Positions 53,577 to 62,910 are shown, numbered from the stretch's first letter. The stretch is 64,000 nucleotides of DNA from Mesorhizobium qingshengii (GCF_900103325.1 NZ_FMXM01000013.1:1-64000), one strand, 5' to 3'. Numbers and translations: made by a program. The notes: generated by a model from the letters alone, not told the origin.

Positions 53577-54823
53577 GAGGCGCTCCGCACGACATGCCCG
53601 ACTGCCGCGGAGCGGATGCAATCCTTCATCTCGGCGAAGGCGACGGACACGCCGATATTGCCTGGTGCGTAGTGCGCCCATTTGCCTGAATTGGTCATCA
53701 CCACCCCGTCGAGACGCTCGAGGATCGAGGTGACATAGGTGCAGGTGTCGGCGACGGGGATGAGGCCGAATGCTTCCATGCCGACCAGTGCGCCCTCCTC
53801 CTGCAGCCGCGTCAGCGTCGCGCGCCCGGTGTTGATATAGATCGGGATGCCCCTGCCCGGCGCCACCGCGCGCAGCATCGGCAACAGGCGCATCCATTCC
53901 TCATGCGAGAAATGCGGCGTGCCGAGCGACACGGCCGCCAACGGCGCGCCATCCGGCACGGTCGACAGCCTGGACAGCGCATGGTTGATGTCGGCGCGGG
54001 TGATGCGGATCGTTTCCTCCGGAGCGTGGCCATCAAACGCTTCATCGAGCGTTCTCGCCTCGGGCGTGATGCCGACCGCATGGAACAGCGCCACCGCGCC
54101 GGTCGTTGCCGCCGCCGCTCCCAGCGCCTTCAACTGGTCCTCGTCGCGCGGCAGAGGCAGGCCTGAGATCACCGGAATGCGGTCGCCACTGGCTTGCCCA
54201 ATGATCAGCCCGACGCCGACGAACAGGCTGTCGCTCGGTTCCGGGTCGGGAACGGCCAGCTCGAACAGGATCCGCCCACGCCGGTTTTCGCTCAGATGCA
54301 GCCCCCAGGCCGGCGCCCGCCCGGTCATGGCGCAGCACAGATCGATGAAATCGCCATAGCGGTTGGTGCGCGCGCCGATCACGGAATTGGCAAAGACGAT
54401 GGCGTTGGATTCACCCCAGGCGATCTGCTCGCCAAATGCTGGCCGAAACCGCGTCTGGTAAGGCGCGCAGGTGAAGGTCGCCTGGCAGCCGAGCTCCATA
54501 TGCGCCGTCATCAGCCGCCGCGCCGGCGCCTCTTCCGCCGCCGGCATCTTCACCATGCCGGGATGGATGAGGTCGAACGAGCCGACATTGAGCGTCGTCG
54601 GCACCTGGACACGACCGCCGCCCTCGACCAGCCGTTCGACGAAATCAAGCCCCGCCTTGCCATGGTAGAGGCAACCATCGATGTGGGAGCCGGAAATATC
54701 GAGCAGGCTGCCTGCCCCAACCGCATTGGAAAACGCGACCAGGATCTTCATCGCGGCGGCAGCCGACGAGCCTTGCTCGCCGTCGAGCATGGATCGGTCG
54801 CGCGCACTCAGTTCCAAGATCAT
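53573..54823 (-). CDS. Aconitase X catalytic (large) subunit
   Basis: A 416-residue AcnX catalytic subunit. Landmarks: ISGSHIDGCLYHGKAGLDFVERL, VPTTLNVGSFDL, CQATFTCAPYQTRF, WGESNAIVFANSVIGARTNRYGDFIDLCCAMTGRAP and SLGTPHFSHEEW. Characterised bacterial two-subunit AcnX enzymes dehydrate cis-3-hydroxy-L-proline; archaeal ones act in mevalonate synthesis. Cysteines suited to a metal or Fe-S site are present. Start ATG at 54823. Placed after a polyamine-type ABC importer, whose substrate may be the hydroxy acid or imino acid; this is inference. Confidence 0.88.
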   Translation of the reverse strand: MILELSARDRSMLDGEQGSSAAAAMKILVAFSNAVGAGSLLDISGSHIDGCLYHGKAGLDFVERLVEGGGRVQVPTTLNVGSFDLIHPGMVKMPAAEEAPARRLMTAHMELGCQATFTCAPYQTRFRPAFGEQIAWGESNAIVFANSVIGARTNRYGDFIDLCCAMTGRAPAWGLHLSENRRGRILFELAVPDPEPSDSLFVGVGLIIGQASGDRIPVISGLPLPRDEDQLKALGAAAATTGAVALFHAVGITPEARTLDEAFDGHAPEETIRITRADINHALSRLSTVPDGAPLAAVSLGTPHFSHEEWMRLLPMLRAVAPGRGIPIYINTGRATLTRLQEEGALVGMEAFGLIPVADTCTYVTSILERLDGVVMTNSGKWAHYAPGNIGVSVAFAEMKDCIRSAAVGHVVRSAS

Positions 54824-54895
54824 CGGTATGCTCCGGCTTGTGCCCGGTTATGCTGTCCCTGATTGCGAACAGTCTGGCAAGAGCCGGCGTGAGCA

Positions 54896-55963
54896 TCAGC
54901 CCGCCGCGATCAGCACGGTACTCTCCGGCGACCAGCGCAGCACCACGTCCTGCCCCTCCGCCAGCCTGTCAGCGCCGGTATTCTGCACGATCACCTTCAG
55001 CGTCTGGCCGGCACGCTCGACAAAATAGGTGCTGTTGTTGCCGGCGAAGATGCGCTTCGACACTTGCCCCTTCAGCATGTTGGCGTTGGCCGTATCCGGA
55101 GCCCCGGCATCGGTGGCGATGCGGATGCGTTCGGGGCGCACGGCACAGCTCGCTTTGGCGCCGGCGGCAAGCTTGGCACCCGCTCCAGCGGCAATCGCGG
55201 TGCCGTCCGGCAGGCGAATGCCGTTGCCCGTCGTGTCGCCGCGAAAGATGTTGGCGTCGCCAAGGAAGGTGGCGGCGAATTCGCTCTTTGGCCGGTCGTA
55301 GATCTCCTCCGGCGGCCCTTCCTGCACCAACCTACCATCGCGCAGGATGCCGATGCGGTCGCTCATCGTCAGCGCCTCTTCCTGGTCGTGGGTGACGAAG
55401 ATGGTGGTGATGCCGATCTCGCGCTGGATGCGTTTCAATTCGATCTGCATGTCGACGCGCAGCGCCTTGTCGAGCGCGCCGAGCGGCTCGTCGAGCAACA
55501 GCACGCGGGGCTTGGTGACGATGGCGCGGGCCAAGGCAACACGCTGGCGCTGGCCGCCGGAGAGTTGGTGCGGACGCCGGCCGCCGAGCTTGCCCAATTG
55601 CACGAGGTCGAGCGCGCGCTGCACCTCCGTCGCAATCACCGCCTTGGCCTCGCCGCGCACCGACAGACCGAAGGCGACATTATCGGCGACGCTCATATTG
55701 GGAAACAGTGCATAATTCTGGAACACCATGCCGATGCGCCGCTTTTCGACCGGCACCCGCTCGACACTCTCGCCGCCGATGGAAATACGACCGGAGTCGG
55801 GAAAATCGAAACCGGCGATCTGGCGCAGCAGCGTGGTCTTGCCGCTGCCCGACGGCCCGAGCAGCGCATAGAAGCCGCCATCGGCGAAATCGATGGAGAC
55901 GTCGTCCAGCGCCTTGTGCGCGCCAAAGCTGCGGGAGACATTCGATACCTGCACGCCGGCCAT
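54896..55963 (-). CDS. Polyamine-type ABC importer ATP-binding protein (PotA family)
   Basis: A 355-residue ATPase with canonical Walker A GPSGSGKT, signature LSGGQRQRVALARAI, Walker B VLLLDEPLGALD and switch His in VTHDQEEALTM. C-terminal TOBE domain. Start ATG at 55963 overlaps the permease stop (TAATG). Belongs with the PotB- and PotC-type permeases and PotD-type receptor upstream. Confidence 0.92.
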   Translation of the reverse strand: MAGVQVSNVSRSFGAHKALDDVSIDFADGGFYALLGPSGSGKTTLLRQIAGFDFPDSGRISIGGESVERVPVEKRRIGMVFQNYALFPNMSVADNVAFGLSVRGEAKAVIATEVQRALDLVQLGKLGGRRPHQLSGGQRQRVALARAIVTKPRVLLLDEPLGALDKALRVDMQIELKRIQREIGITTIFVTHDQEEALTMSDRIGILRDGRLVQEGPPEEIYDRPKSEFAATFLGDANIFRGDTTGNGIRLPDGTAIAAGAGAKLAAGAKASCAVRPERIRIATDAGAPDTANANMLKGQVSKRIFAGNNSTYFVERAGQTLKVIVQNTGADRLAEGQDVVLRWSPESTVLIAAG

Positions 55964-56751
55964 TATTTCTCTCCGCCGAATTTGAAGAAGCGCGCCGTGA
56001 GCAGCATCAGCGCCATCGACACGACGATGATGATCGTCGAGACCGCATTGATCTCGGGCGTGAAGCCCTTGCGGATCGCGGCGTAGATTTCGACCGGCAG
56101 CGTCGTCTGGCCCGGCGTCGCCAGGAAATAGGAGACGACGAACTGGTCGAACGACACGGCAAACGCAAACAGCCCGCCGGCGATGACGCCGGGCATGATC
56201 CACGGCAGCGTGACGCGGTTCGTCACCTGCCACTGGTTGGCGCCGAGCGAGCGCGCCGCCTCTTCAAGCTCCGGCGCGAAGGTCTGCAGCCGGGCCGAAA
56301 CGACGACGATGACATAGGGCAGCGCCAGCGCGACATGGCCGAGCAGGATGGCAAACAGCCCGCGCCCGATGCCGACGCCGAAGAAGAAGATCAGCATCGC
56401 CGTGCCGGTGATCAGCCACGGAATGGCGATCGGCGGAAACAGCAGCGCCTGCAGGAATTTCTTGCCACGGAATTCATGGCGGTAGAGCGCCAGCGACGCC
56501 GCAGATCCCAACACCACGCAGATGATGGTGGTGATGACGGCGATCTCGATGCTGTTCCAGGTCGCCAAGATCAGCTGGTCGTTCTGCCACAGCGAGGCGT
56601 ACCACTCCGTCGTCCATTCGAACGGCAGCTGGTAGAAAGGCGAGACGTTGAACGACATCAGCGCCATGATGATGATCGGCAGATAGAGGAAGGCAAGCAA
56701 CAGCCAGATGTAGAGGCGGCCAAGCCATTCCAGGATGCGTGTCGTCATCAT
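55963..56751 (-). CDS. Polyamine-type ABC importer permease (PotC family)
   Basis: A 262-residue permease with about six membrane segments; SFNVSPFYQLPFEWTTEWYASLW is typical of PotC proteins and EEAARSLGANQWQVTNRVTLPWIMPG is the EAA loop. Two tandem ATG codons at 56751 and 56748; the first overlaps the PotB-type gene stop. Confidence 0.92.
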   Translation of the reverse strand: MMTTRILEWLGRLYIWLLLAFLYLPIIIMALMSFNVSPFYQLPFEWTTEWYASLWQNDQLILATWNSIEIAVITTIICVVLGSAASLALYRHEFRGKKFLQALLFPPIAIPWLITGTAMLIFFFGVGIGRGLFAILLGHVALALPYVIVVVSARLQTFAPELEEAARSLGANQWQVTNRVTLPWIMPGVIAGGLFAFAVSFDQFVVSYFLATPGQTTLPVEIYAAIRKGFTPEINAVSTIIIVVSMALMLLTARFFKFGGEK

Positions 56752-57620
56752 CAGGCAGCCCTCCGCAGCACCGGCGCCGCCAGCGCCAGGATGACCAGCA
56801 CGACGGCCAGCAGGATGAAGGAAAGGGCAGCACCGAGCGGCCAGTTGAACACCGCGACAAACTGGTCCTCGATGACCGTGCCGTAGAAGGTGCCGGTGCG
56901 CCCGCCAAGGATGCGCGGTTCCATGAACGAGCCGACGACCGGCACGAAGATGAGCGCCGCGCCCGCCACCAGCCCCGGCATCGACAGCGGGATGATCACC
57001 CGCTTCAGCACCTGCAGCCGCGAGGCGCCGAGCGAGCGCCCTGCCTCGATCAGCGAGTCGTCGATCGCCTGCAGAGTGAGATAACAGGTCAGCACCATAT
57101 AGGGCACGTAGGAGTGCACCAGCCCGATGATGACGGCCGGATAGGAATACATGAGGTCGATGTTGATCTTGAACGGCAGCACCGCGTTAAGCGCCGTGTC
57201 GAGAATACCGCCTTCGCGTAGCACCATCGCCCAGGAGAAGATGCGCACCAGCCCGTTCGACCAGAACGGCAGGATGACGAGCAGGAAGATCGCCTCGCGG
57301 CTACGGCCCTTCAGGACCTTGGCGAGCACGTAAGCGGCGGGATAGCCGATGAGGATGCACCACAAAGTCACTTCGAGGCCAAGCCGCAGCGAGGCCAAGA
57401 GCAGCGTCAGATAGAGGCCCTGCGAGAAGAAGGCGGCGTAGTTGCCGAGCGTGAAGGCCCACGGCTTTCCCGACAGCGGCAGCTCGGTCATGAAGGAGAA
57501 GAACACCATGGCCGACAATGGCAGGAAGATTGCCACCGTCAGCCAGAGATAGGCTGGCGCAAGCAGCGGCAGTGCCGATCTCAGCCCGCCGCGCGACGCG
57601 ATCGCACCCTGCGCTGCCAT
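56751..57620 (-). CDS. Polyamine-type ABC importer permease (PotB family)
   Basis: A 289-residue permease with six or so membrane segments and the EAA loop IEAGRSLGASRLQVLKRVIIPLSMPG. The periplasmic loop and NYAAFFSQGLYLTLLLASLR segment match PotB-type proteins. Start ATG at 57620 with GGAGGG upstream. Confidence 0.92.
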   Translation of the reverse strand: MAAQGAIASRGGLRSALPLLAPAYLWLTVAIFLPLSAMVFFSFMTELPLSGKPWAFTLGNYAAFFSQGLYLTLLLASLRLGLEVTLWCILIGYPAAYVLAKVLKGRSREAIFLLVILPFWSNGLVRIFSWAMVLREGGILDTALNAVLPFKINIDLMYSYPAVIIGLVHSYVPYMVLTCYLTLQAIDDSLIEAGRSLGASRLQVLKRVIIPLSMPGLVAGAALIFVPVVGSFMEPRILGGRTGTFYGTVIEDQFVAVFNWPLGAALSFILLAVVLVILALAAPVLRRAA

Positions 57621-57648
57621 GATACCCTCCTCCCCAGGACTGGAAGAA

Positions 57649-57673
57649 CCAGCCGGCGCGAACCGCCGGCTGG
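57649..57673 (-). terminator. Intra-operon hairpin after the binding-protein gene
   Basis: A perfect 10-base GC-rich stem (CCAGCCGGCG and its complement) with a 5-base loop lies between the binding-protein and PotB-type permease genes. Confidence 0.55.
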
Positions 57674-57687
57674 CCCGGACGTCGGCT

Positions 57688-58749
57688 TTACTTCACGTCG
57701 ACCTTGAGCTGCTGCCACAGCGCCAGATAGGCCTCGCGCTGCGCGTCGGTTATCGGCGCCTGGAACTGGATGCGCTTGGCCACCTCTGGATCACCCATCA
57801 CCTTGCGGTTGAAGGCATCCTCGGGCAGTGCTTCCACCGCCTTGGTGTTGGCCGACACCGGAGCACCGACCTTGGTGACCCATTCGACATAGAATTTCGG
57901 GTCGATCATGTAGTTGATGAAAGCCTCGGCGCCGGCGACATTCTTGGAGCCTGCCGGAATGGAAAAAGCGTCGAGCCAGGCGACGGCGCCTTCCTGTGGG
58001 ATGACCAGCGAGACCGGCAGCTTGAAGTGGGTCTTGGCGCGGTCGGCGGAGCCGCTCCAGTAGGTGCCGATGTCGATCTGGTTGGAGGCGACCATCTGGT
58101 TCCAGTCGTTCTCCGAGCTCCAGAAGGTCTTGATCTGCGGCATCAGCGAGGTGAGCTTCGTCTTGACCGCGTCCATATCCTTGATGTCGTTGATGTTCTG
58201 GCCGGTGGCGATAGCACCGAACTGGACCGCCTCGACGGCGTCGTCGCGGATGACCACGCGGCCCTTGTGGGCTGGATCCCACATTTCGGCGATGCTGGTC
58301 GGCGGCTTGTCGAAGGACTTTTCGTTGATGGCAAGTGCGGTCAGGCCCCAGACCCACGGCACGCCATAGACCTTGCCGTCATGGTCGAGCATCGGCGATC
58401 CCGCCTTGTCCTTGCTGATGTCGGCGTAGTTCGGCAGCTTGGAGGTATCGATCGGCTGGATCAATTTCTCGGCCATCGCCTGGTCGTTGAAGGCCGCGTT
58501 GATCATGACGACGTCATAGAGGCCGGGATTGGTCCGGATCTTGGTCAGCATTTCCTGTTCGGAATTGAAGAAGTCGTTGACGACCTTGTGACCCGTCGCC
58601 TTCTCGAAGGCGGCGATGGCCCATGGTTCGTCGGCACCGTAGCCCTTCCAGTTGAGCACATGCACTTCGTCGGCCTTGGCTGCGAAGGCGAGTGCTGAGG
58701 TGAAGACGGCGGTCGCCGTCAACAGGGCAGTCAAATCAGGCATGCGCAT
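57688..58749 (-). CDS. Polyamine-type ABC importer binding protein (PotD family)
   Basis: A 353-residue periplasmic receptor with signal peptide (to about residue 26, AFAAKA). It begins EVHVLNWKGYGADEPWAIAAFEKATGHKV and has GLYDVVMINAAFNDQ, GKVYGVPWVWGLTALAIN and GTYWSGSADRAKT, the pattern of PotD/spermidine-putrescine receptors. The actual ligand of such proteins varies widely (polyamines, opines, betaines, amino acids). Start ATG at 58749 with AGAGGAAC upstream; a second ATG two codons later is possible. Confidence 0.9.
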   Translation of the reverse strand: MRMPDLTALLTATAVFTSALAFAAKADEVHVLNWKGYGADEPWAIAAFEKATGHKVVNDFFNSEQEMLTKIRTNPGLYDVVMINAAFNDQAMAEKLIQPIDTSKLPNYADISKDKAGSPMLDHDGKVYGVPWVWGLTALAINEKSFDKPPTSIAEMWDPAHKGRVVIRDDAVEAVQFGAIATGQNINDIKDMDAVKTKLTSLMPQIKTFWSSENDWNQMVASNQIDIGTYWSGSADRAKTHFKLPVSLVIPQEGAVAWLDAFSIPAGSKNVAGAEAFINYMIDPKFYVEWVTKVGAPVSANTKAVEALPEDAFNRKVMGDPEVAKRIQFQAPITDAQREAYLALWQQLKVDVK

Positions 58750-58824
58750 GTTCGTTCCTCTCTTTGGTTTGCCCGCTTCCCGGGCTTGTCAGGCTGTCTG
58801 ATGGGCCTTCTGGTTCTGGCTTGC

Positions 58825-59772
58825 TCAGCCGGTCGACGGACCGTCGGCATGGCTCAGGAATGTCTGGATCTCGTGGTCGGTCGGCGCCGATGACCCGCCG
58901 TGGCGGGTGACCGAAATAGCCGCCGCCGCATTGGCGTAGCGCGCCGCCTCGAACGGCGGCACGCCACGCGCCAACGCACTGACGAAGGCGCCGATATGGG
59001 TGTCGCCGGCGCCGTTGGTGTCGACGGCTTCAACCTCGAAACCGGCAAAGGTTTGCGCGGTGCCGTCGGCCAGCCGCACATGGCAGCCCTTCGCACCGGC
59101 GCGGATGATGACGCCCGCTGCCTTCGGACAGTGGTCGGCCAGCAGCCGTGCGGCGACGGCCTCGACATCGCCCGGACCGGCGATCTCGGCCGCCTCCGCC
59201 GTGTTGCAGCTCAGCCATGTCGTTCGGGCGAGCACCCGCGACAGGATCGGGCGTGGAATGTCCGATACGATCGGCGTCGGGTCAAAGACGAAAGGGATTT
59301 CGGACGGCAGCGCCTCGATCCAGTCGGTCAGCGCGTCGCGGCTCTTGGGATAGCTCAGCGTGTAGCCGGAGGTGAACACCCAGTCTCCCGGCGCGACCGA
59401 TACAGGCGCCATCATGGCGAGGCTGAGAATGCTTTCCGCGCCGGGCCACGAGACGAAGGTGCGCTCGGCGTCACTCGAGATCATGGCGACGCAATTACCG
59501 CTGTCCATGACGGGCGATGGCGGCGTCAGCGTCTCGATGCCTTCGGCGGCGAAGGCGGCACGCAGGAAATCTCCGTTCGGCCCTCTGCCGAGCTGGCCGC
59601 CGAACACCACTTTCATGTCGGTGCGGGCCGCCGCGACCATCATGTTGAAGCCGCCACCGGCGACCTGGGCGAAGCTCGATGCGGTCTTTTCCATGCCGGG
59701 CGCCGGCAAGGCATCGATGCGGTAGACATAATCCACCACCGCGCTGCCGATATGGACGAGACGCCCGCTCAT
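58825..59772 (-). CDS. PfkB family carbohydrate kinase
   Basis: A 315-residue ribokinase-like kinase. Substrate-side motif VAGGGFNMMVAAAR near residue 40 and the catalytic motif DTNGAGDTHIGAF with the base Asp near residue 250. Could phosphorylate ribose, a nucleoside or another sugar. Start ATG at 59772 overlaps the stop of the ADP-ribosylglycohydrolase gene (ATGA); the coupling suggests that the kinase takes up the sugar the hydrolase releases. Confidence 0.9.
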   Translation of the reverse strand: MSGRLVHIGSAVVDYVYRIDALPAPGMEKTASSFAQVAGGGFNMMVAAARTDMKVVFGGQLGRGPNGDFLRAAFAAEGIETLTPPSPVMDSGNCVAMISSDAERTFVSWPGAESILSLAMMAPVSVAPGDWVFTSGYTLSYPKSRDALTDWIEALPSEIPFVFDPTPIVSDIPRPILSRVLARTTWLSCNTAEAAEIAGPGDVEAVAARLLADHCPKAAGVIIRAGAKGCHVRLADGTAQTFAGFEVEAVDTNGAGDTHIGAFVSALARGVPPFEAARYANAAAAISVTRHGGSSAPTDHEIQTFLSHADGPSTG

Positions 59773-60803
59773 GCCGCCGCGTCCTTGCCGGACCCGGCCT
59801 TCGCCACCCTTGCCGCCACGAGGTCGGCGGCGAGCGCGCGAACCTCAGCCATGTCGATGCCCTTTAGCCGCGCGATATGCTGCTGCGGCAGCCGGGAAAA
59901 GCCCGCGCAGGCGCCCGCCATGCCGGCCGCGATGGCGCCGATCGTGTCGGTGTCGCCGCCGAGATTGGCGCTGATGACCGCCGCTTGCCATGGGTCGCCG
60001 CCGGCGACTTCCAGCACGGCGAAGGCAGCCGGAACGGATTCCTGGCTGGCGACGCCGGTGCCGACCAGGTCAGTGATCAGCCGGATCGCATCCCTCGTCG
60101 CCTTGCCGCGCACGATATCCTGCGCCCAGACGATACGCGCGGCGATGTCACCACCGGTGACCCAGTGACCGAGCGTCGCCCCTCGCCTCGCCGCCGCGAC
60201 GGCGCTGTCGGATGCGGCGCGCCAATCACCGCCGGCAACACCGCGGCTGACGGCGGCCGCGACGGCGGCGGCCGACGCAATCGCGATCGAGGTGTTGTGT
60301 GTCGCCCGGCAGGTCTCCGCCACCTTGGCGACGAATGCATCGAGCGGCTCCAGCAGCGTCATGATGCCGACCGGCGCGATGCGCATCGCCGCGCCATTGG
60401 TGTCGCCGCTGCGCCCCGCTTCCTCGGCCGGCACGCCATTGTTGATGGCGTCGATGGCGCGCTTGGTCGAAGGACCCAGCAGATCGTAGCTGCCGCGCGC
60501 CTTCACCTCACGCTCCCAGTCGAGCAGCGCGTTGACCCAGCGCGTGTGGTCGAAACGGTCGCCGGATTCGATAAGGATGCGGCCGAGCAGCAGCGCCTGT
60601 TCGGTGTCGTCGGTGATGGTGCCGGCCAGTAGCCCCTTCGACACCGGATGATCGGCGAAGGGTGCGACGAAATCCTCGACATGGCCGTAGAGTTCGGCAA
60701 TCCGGGCTGGCGACAAAAGCTGCGTCGGCATGCCGAGCGCGTCTCCCAGCGCTCCGCCGACAAGCGCGCCCATGGCGCGATCAAGCGCGAGATTGTCCGG
60801 CAT
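59769..60803 (-). CDS. ADP-ribosylglycohydrolase family protein
   Basis: A 344-residue all-helical hydrolase of the ARH/DraG family. The dinuclear magnesium site motifs are complete: GALVGGALGDALGMPT at the N-terminus, TITDDTEQALLLG near residue 65 and LGGDTDTIGAIAAGMAGA near the end. Family members remove ADP-ribose from proteins or cleave related N- or O-ribosides. Start ATG at 60803, four bases after the regulator stop. The operon context (kinase, small-molecule importer) argues for a catabolic riboside hydrolase, not a protein de-modifier. Confidence 0.9.
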   Translation of the reverse strand: MPDNLALDRAMGALVGGALGDALGMPTQLLSPARIAELYGHVEDFVAPFADHPVSKGLLAGTITDDTEQALLLGRILIESGDRFDHTRWVNALLDWEREVKARGSYDLLGPSTKRAIDAINNGVPAEEAGRSGDTNGAAMRIAPVGIMTLLEPLDAFVAKVAETCRATHNTSIAIASAAAVAAAVSRGVAGGDWRAASDSAVAAARRGATLGHWVTGGDIAARIVWAQDIVRGKATRDAIRLITDLVGTGVASQESVPAAFAVLEVAGGDPWQAAVISANLGGDTDTIGAIAAGMAGACAGFSRLPQQHIARLKGIDMAEVRALAADLVAARVAKAGSGKDAAA

Positions 60804-60806
60804 CGC

Positions 60807-61532
60807 TCAGAACCTCATATGCAGCGCGAAATGCGCGGGATTGAGCAGGCTGGTGACATATTCGATCGGCCGGTCGTCGGCGGCACGCGTCAGCCGGCGG
60901 CCGCGCAGGAACGGCGTGCCTTGCGGGCAGCCGAGGATGGCCGCGTCCTCGGCGTTGAGCATTTCGATGCCGACCCATTCCTCGCCATGGTCGGGAATGA
61001 GCCCGGCACCGCGCAGCGTCTGGTGCAGCGAGCCTTCGCGCAGGCCGCGCAACGGCACGTCTTCCAGTTCGGGTGACAGTGGCAGGCGGCTGCGCTCGAT
61101 GGAGATCGCGTGGCCATCGCTGGCATTGGTGCGCACCCGGTCGACGGCGATGAAGAAAGGGCTTTCGATGCCAAGCAGGGATGCCAGATCAGCGTCCTCG
61201 ATGACCTCCAGTCGCAGCGTGCGCGTCTCGGCATTGGCGCCCGCATTGGCCAGCGCCCGCGACCAGCCGACCGCGTCATCGACTGGCTTGCCGTCGAAGG
61301 TGACGAAGGAGCCGATGCCGACCTTGGTGGTGATCAGCCCACGGCTCGACAGTTCCTCGAGGCCTTTGCGCACGGTGTTGCGGCTGACGGAAAAGCGCTG
61401 GACGAGCTCGTTCTCGCTTTGCAGGCGGTCGCCGAAACCGAGAACACCGGAGCGGATTTCATGCTCCAGAACGGTGGCGATCTGCTCGGGCTTGCCCGTG
61501 CCGGGAGACAGTTGAACCGCACGCCGTTTCAT
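60807..61532 (-). CDS. GntR family regulator, HutC/UTRA subgroup
   Basis: A 241-residue regulator. Winged helix: EQIATVLEHEIRSGVLGFGDRLQSENELVQRFSVSRNTVRKGLEELSSRGL. C-terminal UTRA effector domain: FIAVDRVRTNASDGHAISIERSRL to GRRLTRAADDRPIEYVTSLLNP. Start ATG at 61532. First gene of the run that includes the hydrolase, kinase, importer and aconitase X genes, and so its likely controller, through the palindrome ten bases upstream. Confidence 0.9.
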   Translation of the reverse strand: MKRRAVQLSPGTGKPEQIATVLEHEIRSGVLGFGDRLQSENELVQRFSVSRNTVRKGLEELSSRGLITTKVGIGSFVTFDGKPVDDAVGWSRALANAGANAETRTLRLEVIEDADLASLLGIESPFFIAVDRVRTNASDGHAISIERSRLPLSPELEDVPLRGLREGSLHQTLRGAGLIPDHGEEWVGIEMLNAEDAAILGCPQGTPFLRGRRLTRAADDRPIEYVTSLLNPAHFALHMRF

Positions 61533-61542
61533 ATGGGTACCT

Positions 61543-61553
61543 GTTCAGTGAAC
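61543..61553. promoter_or_regulatory. Probable operator of the HutC-type regulator
   Basis: GTTCAGTGAAC is a palindrome around a central G, 10 bases upstream of the regulator start. A repeated CCTGTTCA follows at 61563-61570. The position suits autoregulation of the operon. Confidence 0.5.
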
Positions 61554-61745
61554 CTGTATAGTCCTGTTCAATATAGCGACATGGATCTCGTGTCAACGGG
61601 ATGCCGAGGGCAGGCCAAACGAGCAGCGAACATTGCGGAAATGCGGGCAAAGTGGGTTATGCGGCGAGACGGCACGACCCCGAAAGCCCCACCCTGGTCA
61701 CCGAAAGAATCACGACCGATCAGGAGGATAGAGGCAAATCCTGAA

Positions 61746-62036
61746 TCAGCTTGATCGGACTGGCGCAGGCATCGACACCTCACGGGGCTCGACGAGGATG
61801 TCCGCCTCGATCGCGGCATTGATGAACGCCGCCCGCGCCACCGAAGCCTCTTTCTTTCCTTCAAGCACGGCCAGGCAGGCCTTGCGAGCGACCATGTGTC
61901 TTTGCCCTGTCGCAACCGGCCACCGGTTCATCAGGATGTCGGCGGCTTGAGCGACCCTCTCCACGTTGAAGATCGTGTTCCCAGAGCGGCCAAGCGCAAT
62001 CCTGACCGGCTCGTCGAAACGCTGGTCCCGCACCAC
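61746..62036 (-). CDS. DUF982 protein
   Basis: A 96-residue protein with the DUF982 pattern common in rhizobia: FDEPVRIALG at the start, VERVAQAADILMNRWPVATGQRHMVARKACLAVLEG in the middle and ARAAFINAAIEADI near the end. Function unknown. The start is one of two tandem GTG codons (62036 or 62033) after GGGAGG. Divergent from the small gene at 62108. Confidence 0.8.
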   Translation of the reverse strand: MVRDQRFDEPVRIALGRSGNTIFNVERVAQAADILMNRWPVATGQRHMVARKACLAVLEGKKEASVARAAFINAAIEADILVEPREVSMPAPVRSS

Positions 62037-62107
62037 CTCACCTCCCGAAATCGAACGTGCCGACCTAATTTCCGCTATTGTGATAGGTTCCGGAAGGAAG
62101 GTGCAAG

Positions 62108-62365
62108 ATGTCCGATTCCAATAGCCAGAAAAGTCCCAAGCTGATCGTCGTGGTCGCGTTCAATCGTGGCGAGGATGGCGAATTGTTTGCGGCCTTCGGC
62201 CCTGTCGACCAGCAGAGCGAGGACCGTGCGATACGCACAGCCAGGGCTCTGGCGGCAAAACATGCCGGCGTCATCGCCTGGAGCCGCGAGGCCGACCCGA
62301 CGATGGGCGAATATGGCCCGCCGAACACGCTGTTTGTCTTTGGCGACGTACCGGACATGGAGTAA
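62108..62365 (+). CDS. Small conserved protein of unknown function
   Basis: An 85-residue soluble protein: SPKLIVVVAFNRGEDGELFAAFGPVDQQ, then AKHAGVIAWSREADPTMGEYGPP and a final GDVPDME. Alternating strands and helices and a good ribosome-binding site (GGAAGG) support a real gene. I recall similar short proteins in Rhizobiales but cannot name a domain. Confidence 0.7.
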   Translation: MSDSNSQKSPKLIVVVAFNRGEDGELFAAFGPVDQQSEDRAIRTARALAAKHAGVIAWSREADPTMGEYGPPNTLFVFGDVPDME

Positions 62366-62577
62366 TCGGTTGGCGCTAGGAGTTTGGCCCACGCTCAATA
62401 TCGGCGGCTGGGCCAGAAATATCGCTGCAAATCCAATTGGCTGGGCGGCACTCCAGACAAGGCCAGAAAAATAAAATGTCGTTTTGATATTTGCTCATCT
62501 GAAGGAACTGTTTTCTCTCGATACCGTTTATCTGCAGGTCGTTTATCCCAATGACCTCCACAGAGAGGAATATCCAG

Positions 62578-62871
62578 ATGAATTTCAAGATGCTCACGAT
62601 GGGCGCGATGGCGCTTGCGATGATGACTGGTTCAGCGCTTGCCGGCGGCAGCACCGGAACATCCGCGCTCGACGATCCGGCAAAGATGGCGCCCTTCTTC
62701 ACCGACGCCGGCATGAAGACCATGAAGTCCGAGGCGGAATTCAAGGCCGCCTGGATGGCCATGAAGGAAGAAGACCGTGCAGGCATGATGAAGGAATGTG
62801 GCGACGAGGCTATCGCCAAGTCCCATGACAATTTCTGCAAGATGACCAAGCAGCTCGGCGGCGCGAACTGA
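62578..62871 (+). CDS. Small secreted protein of unknown function
   Basis: A 97-residue protein with a signal peptide (MNFKMLTMGAMALAMMTGSALA). The mature 75 residues are rich in Met, Lys and acidic residues and hold two cysteines (about C81 and C92) that could form a disulfide in the periplasm. Start ATG at 62578 with AGAGGAA upstream; an in-frame ATG nine codons before gives a less typical leader. Followed by a strong terminator, so it is probably a single-gene unit. Confidence 0.7.
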   Translation: MNFKMLTMGAMALAMMTGSALAGGSTGTSALDDPAKMAPFFTDAGMKTMKSEAEFKAAWMAMKEEDRAGMMKECGDEAIAKSHDNFCKMTKQLGGAN

Positions 62872-62910
62872 CGCATTTCGATTTGGGCGCATGCCCGGAT
62901 CAAGACAGCC

